Shown one piece after another: positions 1 to 6,870 of a stretch of DNA of 21,186 nt. Below the pieces are notes generated by a model. It had not been told where the DNA came from. It saw only the letters and a list, made by a program, of their open reading frames with translations, and did not search any database. Source of the stretch: Caulochytrium protostelioides (lineage: Eukaryota > Chytridiomycota > Caulochytriomycetes > Caulochytriales > Caulochytriaceae); the NCBI GenBank assembly GCA_003615045.1, contig ML014370.1, positions 1 through 21,186 on the forward strand. Direction: 5' to 3'. A program made the position numbers and the translations under genes. Within the stretch, counting starts at the first letter, position 1; each line of letters begins with the position of its first letter.

Positions 1-15
1 ACAAAAACAAAAATC

Positions 16-88
16 GGTCCCGTGGCCCAATGGATAAGGCATCTGACTACGAATCAGGGGATTGCAGGTTCGATCCCTGCCGGGATCG
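16..88 (+). tRNA. tRNA-Arg (anticodon ACG)
   Basis: A 73-nt cloverleaf without an intron can be drawn by hand. The acceptor stem pairs GGTCCCG (16-22) with CGGGATC (81-87) through one G-T wobble, leaving G88 as discriminator. The anticodon stem pairs 42-46 with 54-58 around the loop CTACGAA, putting ACG at 49-51; A34 would be read as inosine and decode CGN arginine codons. An A-box-like TGGCCCAATGG starts at 23 and a canonical B box GGTTCGATCCC lies at 67-77. A run of five T follows at 111-115. An identical copy lies in reverse at the other end of the window. It appears functional. Confidence 0.95.
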
Positions 89-110
89 GTATTTAACCCA
101 GCGTTCAGCG

Positions 111-115
111 TTTTT
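111..115 (+). terminator. Pol III terminator of left tRNA-Arg
   Basis: A run of five T begins 22 nt after the discriminator base, the usual signal that stops RNA polymerase III. The right arm has six T at the same place. Confidence 0.65.
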
Positions 116-225
116 CCCTACTACGCGTAGGGATCTTCAACTTGTCCAGACGACATGGCAGCGTAGCTACCTGACCTGACATCAACGACCTTCTACCTAT
201 ATATCTATCTATCTATCGACAGCTC

Positions 226-1097
226 ATGCTGGGCGTCGCGGACACCACCACGCCAGATCCTCTCGTGCGCGACTCTTATCTGGACTACCCGCGGCTGACC
301 GCCAGATTGCCCACGCAGATCCACTTGAGCGACAGCAAAATTTACACTGTCGGCGCTTTCAAGTACCAGGCCAATCTGAGATATCATTACGTGCCAAGCT
401 TCGAGGCGCGAGCCAGGAAGAACTGCGTTTTCCAGAGGGCCAACAGCTTGGCGCAACCGCATCGCCTCTGAATGCTGCGTCGGATCTGCGGGTGGGAGCC
501 GCGTCGGGACTCGGAAGTCCTGGAGCGGTCGCCGCTCATGGAGCAGACGGTGGCTGTGCACTGCAGCGTACTGGGCATCGTGGCAGACAAAAAAGCGCCG
601 CCTGACTGGCCGAAAAGCCAGGGCAGCTTGCCCGGCCTCGTGCGCCACGCCTTTTTCGACTGGTGGCCCCCCGAGGCCGCTGAGCTACCAGCCGTCAACG
701 TCGTACTGGCGGCCCAGAGGTGCGTTCACTTTATCACGATCGACCTCGGTGCTCTATGGCCTGCTGAAGGAACCCGAGGGGGTGGCTTGCAACGAGAATA
801 CTTTCAAGGTCATGTCCAGACAGCAGTGGGCGGCCTCCCTGGCGTTCCGCCAGCTAGAAGGCAAGGACCACAAGTTCGAGTATGGGCATGAAACCCGGTC
901 AACGCCAGTGCCAGGGATCCGTGGTTCGAGGTTTGCTGTGGTGTGATTCCATCAATGGCAAGTTGGTGAACCGCGATCTCAATGCCGCGTTGAACATCCC
1001 ACGCTGCCCGGCCTTATCCGTCAGACCGAAAGTGTTGTGCCACAACCCCGGGCAATCCAAGTTGCAGCCCAAGATCGTCAAGCTCATCCGCCGCTGA
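226..1097 (+). pseudogene. Decayed Fanzor-like gene, left copy (central core lost)
   Basis: Remnant of a Fanzor protein, the eukaryotic relative of TnpB; intact members are RuvC-type nucleases guided by an RNA made from the element's own 3' end. The reading starts with MLGVADTTTP and continues through a Fanzor-like N-terminal stretch (NLRYHYVPSFEARAR). After a stop at 469-471 it goes on with ICGWEPR and KSQGSLPGLVRHAFF. A frame change near 750 leads to LYGLLKEPEG, ENTFKVMSRQQWAAS and KDHKFEYGHE. Near 895-905 it jumps to the C-terminal part: VRGLLWC, the RuvC-III motif NRDLNAALNI, a RP..L tail and stop at 1095-1097. The RuvC-I block (DPG) and the central region are absent, so it cannot encode a nuclease. 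The span is about 0.9 kb where family members usually need 1.5-2 kb or more. Family assignment rests on motif recognition, strongest at the C terminus. Confidence 0.8.
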
Positions 1098-1171
1098 ACC
1101 AACATGCGTACTGCCTCGGTGGGGGACCCCTGAGGGGATGGTGTGCGTGTTAGGTCACGGAGGGCGGGCCT
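1098..1171 (+). mobile_element. Conserved 3' noncoding end of left Fanzor element
   Basis: After the stop codon lies a module shared with two other places in the window: TACTGCCTCGGTGGGGGACC at 1106-1125, then G-rich DNA, GTGCGTGTTAGG and finally GGGCCT at 1166-1171. In TnpB-type elements the 3' end doubles as the guide RNA scaffold and the transposon right end, so this is a candidate for either; that role is inferred. The module ends only 24 bp before the stop codon of the SANT gene, which runs the other way. Confidence 0.6.
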
Positions 1172-1195
1172 GAGAGTTCGTTAAAATGAATTTAT

Positions 1196-2752
1196 CTAGG
1201 AGACTGTGTTATAGTGTTCTTGAAATTCATCGTCTGAAGAATCAATCATCCGCCTCTTAGGGTTTTTTGCAATCCGCGGACTGTCGTGATCATCCTTCTG
1301 AGACTGAGGAAATGGATGTGGAACATTGTATAACTGGTAAGGGGGCCGCGAAAGTTCTCTCGCCCTCCACGATACGAGTTTCTTACGATTTAACGAATAG
1401 AACATAAGGCATTCCGCTGGACTCCGGTGTGGCAGCATGCCTGTCGCGATCGCTTCGAAATTGATGCCAAATTGAACCAAGCCCCAATCAAAAAGCCTCG
1501 TCTCATCAAGGGACCACGGTGGACCAACGGCAGTGGCATGGAAAACAGACAACGCCTTTTCAGGATCCGCGTCTGGTCTATACTGTTGCGCTACGTGCTG
1601 TGTGATCAGGTCAGTAAGATGCGGTGGCGTCGTGATGTCAGCATGATAACCATGCACTTGCAATGAGCGTTGGCGCCAAAGCTTAGCTGCCTCATCTTCA
1701 TCCGCGCTTGTGTCGCGTGATAGAAGGCCAGAGAGCACTGACCGGCTGGCGATCCTCGGGGGAACACACCAGCGATCCGTTACAACACACTCGGGCTCTT
1801 TGGCACCAAGGCGTTCGAACTCCCATGAATCTTTAGGAAGTGTCGAGATATCTGGTTCTTCTGGTTCTTCTGCCTTTTCTGGTTCTTCTGAATCTTTCGG
1901 TTCTTCTGGTTCTTCTGGTTCTTCTGAATCTTCTGAATCTTCCTGTGATGTAGCGGGGCCATCCCTTGAGCCGTCTATCTGTGAGTCAGAACCAGATGCA
2001 GTGGGATCATCTGAGCTCGACGGGGATTGTAGCGGTTGTAGCGAGTTCTCTTCTCGTGTAGCGTCACTCAAGTAGTGAGAAGAGGACGGCTGGTTTAAGT
2101 TGGAATAGTGCGTTACGATTTGAATGTCATCGCCACCATCCTCATCGTCGTTCCCTTTATCGTCGTCGCCGTCATCACCGTCCGTATCATCATCATGGCC
2201 GGCGAATCTCGATGCACGCGTATCCATCAATTTGGACTCTTCCGAAACAAACTCGTGTGTCAAATGCTCTGGCGCAGAAAAATATTTCTGGCCCACTGGT
2301 GCGAACCGGCTCAGATGCGACCTCCACCAAGGAGATGGTTGAGGGGGTTGAGCCGGCACATGCGCTACAGATGCACTATGTTGCATGGAAGCCTCTTCGT
2401 CGACAGGTTTGTCGCTAGCTTCCTTCAATTTAGACGAAGCAGGGTCGGTCTGGTGGAAATCGCCCATGAAATCCAACGGTTTCGCATTTACGTCATAACC
2501 ATCTTGATAGGCCTCACCGGAGTTGATAATCCAATACGGATCGTTCGATTCCAGATGGCTTGATATGGGTGAGCTAGCCGGAGCTGAGTCACGCTTGTCA
2601 AGAGCGGCAGTAGCGGCAAGCAGGGTTTCTGCCAAATCGGGATCTATTGGCACAGGCACGGGAACAGGCAGGAGCTCCGGGGGAGAAAGACGAGGTCGAT
2701 GAGACCGTGCGGCCGAGCGACGGGGTGGCGCGTTCAAGTAGGCGCCTTTCAT
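1196..2752 (-). CDS. SANT/Myb-domain nuclear protein, acidic, 518 aa
   Basis: Single open frame of 518 codons. Residues about 405-455 form a SANT-type Myb fold: WSLDETRLFDWGLVQFG, then FEAIATGMLPHRSPAECLMF and YSLNRKK, the pattern seen in chromatin regulators such as MTA, RCOR and RERE. These use SANT to bind histone tails and histone deacetylases. The preceding 60 residues could be a degenerate ELM2 domain, but I cannot confirm that. The first 400 residues are mostly disordered: PVPVPVP near 30-35, an Asp-rich tract near 185-210 and a Glu-Pro-Ser tract near 267-299 coded by a hexanucleotide repeat. A basic KNPKRR near the C terminus may be a nuclear signal. The frame stays open upstream of the chosen ATG to a possible splice acceptor (CTTACAG) near 2870, so a missing upstream exon is possible. 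Specific function unknown. Confidence 0.75.
   Translation of the reverse strand: MKGAYLNAPPRRSAARSHRPRLSPPELLPVPVPVPIDPDLAETLLAATAALDKRDSAPASSPISSHLESNDPYWIINSGEAYQDGYDVNAKPLDFMGDFHQTDPASSKLKEASDKPVDEEASMQHSASVAHVPAQPPQPSPWWRSHLSRFAPVGQKYFSAPEHLTHEFVSEESKLMDTRASRFAGHDDDTDGDDGDDDKGNDDEDGGDDIQIVTHYSNLNQPSSSHYLSDATREENSLQPLQSPSSSDDPTASGSDSQIDGSRDGPATSQEDSEDSEEPEEPEEPKDSEEPEKAEEPEEPDISTLPKDSWEFERLGAKEPECVVTDRWCVPPRIASRSVLSGLLSRDTSADEDEAAKLWRQRSLQVHGYHADITTPPHLTDLITQHVAQQYRPDADPEKALSVFHATAVGPPWSLDETRLFDWGLVQFGINFEAIATGMLPHRSPAECLMFYSLNRKKLVSWRARELSRPPYQLYNVPHPFPQSQKDDHDSPRIAKNPKRRMIDSSDDEFQEHYNTVS
1851..1944 (-). repeat. Hexanucleotide tract coding Glu/Pro/Ser repeats
   Basis: On the plus strand, imperfect TTCTGG and TTCTGAA units alternate here; read on the minus strand they give repeated EEP and SEE/DSE triplets inside the SANT protein. 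The tract is coding and stays in frame. Likely length-variable. Confidence 0.75.
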
Positions 2753-3565
2753 ATCGTCGCCACCACCCTTTCTTCGGCGATGTTCGGTTAAAATCCCCGA
2801 AAGCGAAGAAAAGATCAGCAGGAACTGATAAAAAATCGCAACGACGTCCTTGTTTAAAAATAGAAGAATCTGTAAGATGCAGTTGTCTTCGAGTATACGA
2901 TGTAGCCGTGGAAGTTGCAGATGATGAGGATCAACGAGGGTGGAAACAGCGACGCCGAATAAGGTCCTCTGCTAGCGACTGTGTTTAAGCAATGCAGTTA
3001 TTGCATATATGAGGCTGTCGCACCACCATTTTTTGGCAGACAAGGACGGTGCGTGCACTTTTGGTGCTTTTGGCATTGATGGCCGCTGATGATATAATGC
3101 GTAGATGAACGAGAATAGCCGAGCCTTGCGGCGGATATGGCTAGGAATGCAGAGGAGCCGGGGGCATCACCGGCGGCCGGGCGGGGCGGCGTTACGGCGT
3201 TGGGCACGTTTCGGGTCCTAACCAGCCACGTCGAGCGCCAGAAGGCGGGCTAGGGTTGGCGTCCAAATCGATGCCGCCCCGAAAGGTCGACTAATTTTGA
3301 ACCATCTTGGGTCTCATTGCGTCTACCGCAGCGTCGTTGAGCTCACGAAATATATATAAAGTAAAGATCATTCCAACGCCGTCAATACGAGGTTTCCAGT
3401 GTAAGTGCTTGCACCTCGAATAGTGGCGGATGGTCATATAAGATGTGCGACGGGGTATGTTTCTTTGACGCTCAACGGGGAGTCAGTCAGGAGCACACAC
3501 TCTGTTTAAGGCATCCAGATGCGAGTTGCAGACATGTCCCCGTAATTCCATGTATTGTTGGTTCA
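2753..3565. other. Intergenic stretch upstream of the SANT gene
   Basis: 813 bp between the SANT gene start and the mS41 stop codon. It should hold the 5' leader and promoter of the former and the 3' UTR of the latter. An AT-rich TATATATAAA stands at 3351-3360. Short open frames here show no recognisable domain. I see no RNA gene or repeat. A spliced 5' exon of the SANT gene cannot be excluded. Confidence 0.5.
3351..3358 (-). promoter_or_regulatory. Possible TATA box for the SANT gene
   Basis: TATATATA in otherwise GC-richer DNA, about 600 bp upstream of the SANT start codon on the minus strand. The distance would require a long or spliced leader. The motif is nearly symmetric, so direction is uncertain. 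Confidence 0.3.
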
Positions 3566-4294
3566 TCACAGGAGCCCTTTGGAACGGCGAAGAGCCTGGG
3601 CTCTCCTCACCTCGCGCATGTAGCGCTTTTGGCGCTTAGGGATGGGAACTTCGAATGGGTCGATCCCCTTTTTATACAACTCAACACAGTTGGCGATCCA
3701 TTTGCGATGGGTGGTGCCGACACCTCGTTCTTTCAGTGCACAGGTGGTGGTAGTGAAAAGCGCATCCCACGACTCAATCTTATCTGCAACGGCGGAACAG
3801 CCGCGGCCAATGATTTTAAGAAACGACGCGACGTCCTTGTATTCACCTACGTACGCACCCGAGGGCGAGGCGAATCGAGTCCACCCGGTTCATAGCAAGA
3901 CATTAGAAGGTGTCATGGTGAGCATCATGCACCATGACGTATCGTATCCCGTCAGCGTACTCGATCCGGCCGGAGCGGGTCGACCTCAAAGTCGATCGAT
4001 CACATCCCGCCCTGCTTTTTTGGATAACGTGTTAATACGTCGGGAGGTGCGAATCTTACCTCGCGGTTCTGGAACAAAGGCATGACGCGCGGTTGAATCG
4101 GCGAACTTGAGCGGGTATCGCTGCTCCGGTGCCGTTTTCATCATGGGCGGCGAAAAGAATGGATGCTGAGCCAGACGCTGGCGCGTTGTTGTTGTCAGGG
4201 AGCGCCCTGAAGCCGCCATCATTGCCGTGGGGAGGAACGTCGACCGGGCGGTTCGGAGTAGCGCCGGCGCAAAGGCGCCGCGTGGCAACATCAT
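3566..4294 (-). CDS. FYV4: Mitochondrial ribosomal small-subunit protein mS41 (IGR domain), two exons
   Basis: Spliced minus-strand gene. Exon 1 is 4294-4060 (78 codons plus one base), the intron 4059-3847 (213 nt, GTAAG...TAG), and exon 2 3846-3566, giving 171 residues; both exons stay in frame and the split Gly codon restores VPEPRGEYKDVASFLK. The first 40 residues are rich in Arg, Ala, Ser and Thr with no acidic residue, as in a mitochondrial presequence. The IGR domain (about 85-145) is clear: FLKIIGRGC, ESWDALFT, LKERGVGTTHRKWI, YKKGIDPFEVP. Fyv4/mS41 is a subunit of the yeast mitoribosome small subunit. The tail is basic (KRQKRYMREVRRAQALRR). The frame runs open upstream to 4861, but the chosen double ATG places the presequence at the N terminus. 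It diverges from COX6B, another mitochondrial gene. Confidence 0.9.
3847..4059 (-). other. Intron of mS41
   Basis: 213 nt with donor G|GTAAGA and acceptor TACGTAG|G. It is phase 1 and lies directly before the IGR domain. Removing it joins a presequence exon to the domain exon without changing frame. Confidence 0.85.
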
Positions 4295-5016
4295 CGTCTC
4301 AAAAAGGGTTGGTGACCGGAGGGATGTGGTGCTCAAAGCGATAGCGGCAGTGCACGACCGGTCGTGAAGCGAGAGTCCACAGGTAGGCGAGTGCGGTCCG
4401 ACGGTCTGACAGTCTGAACTATTAGAGAGAGCGGGCTCGGGAGGAAGGACGAAAGGTAAACCACTAGCAACGCTAGCACCAACAGGAGCAATGCCGCGGG
4501 AATAGTATGTGCCATTCTCGGGACAGGTGTGTGACGACCCATGTGTATGCACCTCGACTCGAGGACGTGAACGATACGCTTTCCCGTGGTTCGAAGGCTC
4601 TATGGGCGAGGAACCAGGGGGCTGTCGGTCCTCCACCCTCTCAGAGGGGTGTAGACGATTCGCCGCTCCGCCCGCGCCGGGTGGCGTGCCGCGGCATGGG
4701 GCCGGTAGAACGGCCCTCCGCCCTTTGCTCCTCCGCCACCGCCCATTCGGTCGTCTGTTCCGCAGGAGCACGCCTGCCCACGTCTCGTGAACGTCTTGAA
4801 GCAGGCGCGTGAATAAGACAGACCGCCTTGTCTGCCGCGCAGGCTGCGCGGCAGACAGCACATTCGTGGCGAGCGATACAAGTAAGTGCCGCCGGAAGCT
4901 GTCGGAAGTTTGAGAGTCTTTGCCACCTTGGTCACCAACCTCCTGTTATCGCCATCGTACCGCCCGTGTTGTCTAGAATATACCCATTCACTTCCACCGA
5001 CACCACTCTGACCACC
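4295..5016. promoter_or_regulatory. Divergent promoter region of mS41 and COX6B
   Basis: 722 bp separates the start codons of the two oppositely transcribed mitochondrial genes. It must contain both promoters and leaders. The standout element is a perfect 13-bp inverted repeat at 4829-4857. No clear TATA box was seen near either start. The long minus-strand open frame through here (to 4861) has a low-complexity Arg/Pro/Ser composition and is judged non-coding. Confidence 0.6.
4829..4857. repeat. Perfect 13-bp palindrome, 3-nt spacer
   Basis: TGTCTGCCGCGCA, then GGC, then its exact reverse complement TGCGCGGCAGACA. It can fold into a strong hairpin or serve as a dyad operator for a dimeric regulator. 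It lies 160 bp upstream of the COX6B start codon. Confidence 0.85.
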
Positions 5017-6012
5017 ATGTCTGACATCCCTGAACGTATTCAGCTGACGACCGCGCCGTTCGACGCCCGGTTCCCCAACTGCAACCAGGTACTGCTGCAC
5101 AAGCCCTTCCTGCTACCCAGAATGCTCTATTTGACATGTGGTTCCCATGAGCCTTGAAATACAGCAATCGATTGAAGAGAGCCCCTGTCCGTCTCGGTGA
5201 CCTACTGGTTCTTTTATCTTTTTGTTTTCGTCCGTTTTCACTGGACCATAACGATGGCCTATCTCCATGGGCAGTGGGAGAAGAGTCTAGCTAGGGATGC
5301 CTCTGGTTGACTTAGCTTCGATCCGCTTGCACGACCTGTTCATCTGGCGGTGGCAAGCTGGGTCTTTAAACATCTCAGTTGCAGTAGAGATGTCAAGCGC
5401 TCTCCATCGCGGGTTTTGTTATGCTGTTTAGCATCACTATACTAATCGACAGCAGCCAATTGCTTGTCTTGGCGGAGTGCGCGCATGGAACCGCATCCTT
5501 GATATTGTGATCGCCTTTGACGTTTTTAAAGTGCTCTTGCGAAACCGAGACGAAAGGCTGCCCAAGAGACTTCGGGTCGACTGGGTTCGACGCAATTCGC
5601 CGTGGTTCCTTCCACCGGCCACGACACCGAGTTTTTTCTCTCTGTCAGATGCTGCGTTATGTGATGTATCAGAGCCCCGTCTTCTGAAGAATGACTCGTT
5701 TGTACTCATCTTATCTTACTTGATTTCTGCGTGCTTTCTTGTCGATGAACAATGCCTTCATCATCATCATGGCCGTGACGGCCCTCCCATCACCATGGAT
5801 CGGCTTCGCCCACACAGACAAAGAACTGCTGGCAGAACTACGTGGACTACCACAAGTGCATCGATGACAAGGGCGAAGAGTACAAGCCTTGCCAGCAGTT
5901 TAAGAAGGTCTTCACGACGCTTTGCCCCATGAAGTGGGTTGAGGATTGGGATGAACAACGCGAGAATGGCGTTTTTGTTCCCTTGATGGCCCGCAAGGAC
6001 TCTTCGCACTAA
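5017..6012 (+). CDS. COX6B: Cytochrome c oxidase subunit 6B (Cox12-like), two exons
   Basis: Exon 1 is 5017-5088 (24 codons), the intron 5089-5817, and exon 2 5818-6012; the product has 88 residues, the usual size for Cox6B/Cox12. The junction restores the family sequence FDARFPNCNQ|TKNCWQ. The twin-cysteine signature is complete: C-x9-C (CWQNYVDYHKC) and C-x10-C (CQQFKKVFTTLC), followed by WVEDWDEQRENGVF. This subunit sits on the intermembrane-space face of complex IV, and its CHCH fold is oxidised through the Mia40 route, so no presequence is needed. Exon 1 alone is too short to be noticed as a gene. It shares a divergent promoter with mS41. Confidence 0.93.
5089..5817 (+). other. Intron of COX6B
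   Basis: 729 nt, donor CAG|GTACTG and acceptor CACACAG|AC, phase 0. It is more than three times longer than the mS41 intron. A TACTAAT branch-point-like motif at 5439-5445 followed by CAGCAG looks like a second possible acceptor near 5454, but an exon there would interrupt the conserved NQ-TK junction. Confidence 0.85.
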
Positions 6013-6870
6013 TTGATAATTCATGTCTATGGTTAAGCACATGCTAATCGATTTTCGTCCCAACTTGAGGGGTCAAATCATCTGTATTCGGGGCTAAACG
6101 TTCTGTGATGGTCACATGTACGCCACGCGTAGGGTGATGCGTTGATTCATCGCGATCGCGCGGTGCGCGGTGTAGCGGTTATCGCGCACCAGCCCCTGGT
6201 CAACCCCATAATCATTCCTCGCGTAGCTCGGCGTCGACCGCATCCGCCGCACCGTCTCGTGCAGTTGCAGTGCGGTGAAAGCCACGTTGCTGATGCGTCA
6301 CATACATTCACTCCAACACGCTCATGCCTCTTGCCACCAGTATAAGTATCATCGCAGTTTTTCTCTTTTTTTTTTTTAAGTCGTTCTCGTCGACTCGCTA
6401 GCTTGCCCACACCGGCTTCCTCATGCTTGCTGTTCGACGTCCTGGCGCCGCGCTGCCCCCGTGGCGTAAGAGTCCATGCGCCACGCACCACACGTTCCGC
6501 GGGTGAGCGTCCTTAGTCGTCCTCCGTCCGTCGTCCTCCGAGCTCCCGTCGTGCTCCAGGTGCCGACCAGCGGGATGCTGCATGTGACCGAGGCTTTCCA
6601 AAGTCATTTTTGCTCGTCCTTCCAATGAGCCGTCGCTTCGGAAGCACGACAGGACGATGTGTCTGTCACCTCTGCGACATAAACTCCGACTGGCTCACCG
6701 TTTCTCTGTGCGCTTCGTGCCTCGCCGACACGCTTCCATGGTTTGTTGTTAGCAGCAACGTCACATTCCTTCTTCCGCGCCATTCCACATCCCGACCGTC
6801 CGGATTGTTTTCCCCCTCTGCAACTGCATTACCGTCCATCCATCACCCCGTCACGACCGTCTCCATCTCC
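6013..6870. other. Intergenic stretch between COX6B and prolyl-tRNA synthetase
   Basis: 858 bp holding the COX6B 3' end and the promoter and leader of the synthetase. It contains pyrimidine-rich DNA, including 13 T in a row near 6366-6378. The synthetase frame is open from 6610, but the extra 87 codons show no domain. No RNA gene or repeat recognised. Confidence 0.5.

Larger units (their letters stand above)
1..369 (+). repeat. Left arm of a 369-bp inverted repeat
   Basis: These 369 bases match the reverse complement of the last 369 bases of the window with 6 substitutions and no gaps (about 98.4% by hand count). Three of the differences cluster at 116-121, just after the tRNA terminator; the others lie at 229, 321 and 340. 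The arm contains tRNA-Arg, its terminator, four TATC units at 202-217 and the first 48 codons of a Fanzor-like gene. Similarity stops abruptly after the codons for FKYQ. The outer limit cannot be judged because the repeat reaches the edge of the window. Confidence 0.97.

Noticed and set aside
1851-1944. Regularly repeated short units, CRISPR-like at first glance
   Set aside because: Units are 6-7 bp without unique spacers and are in-frame coding DNA of a eukaryotic gene.
2108-2563. 151-codon plus-strand frame with hydrophobic N terminus
   Set aside because: Antisense of the Asp-rich region of the SANT gene; GAT/GAC codons read backwards give Ile/Val-rich peptides.
3080-3130. TGATGAT motif, possible C/D box snoRNA
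   Set aside because: No D box (CTGA) at a suitable distance and no terminal stem.
3986-4861. 291-codon frame containing the mS41 first exon
   Set aside because: Its first 190 residues are low-complexity and its end runs into the intron; the splice junction and presequence support a start at 4294.
5477-5932. 151-codon plus-strand frame across the COX6B intron and exon 2
   Set aside because: It reads exon 2 in the wrong frame; the twin-cysteine protein is in the other frame and joins precisely to exon 1.
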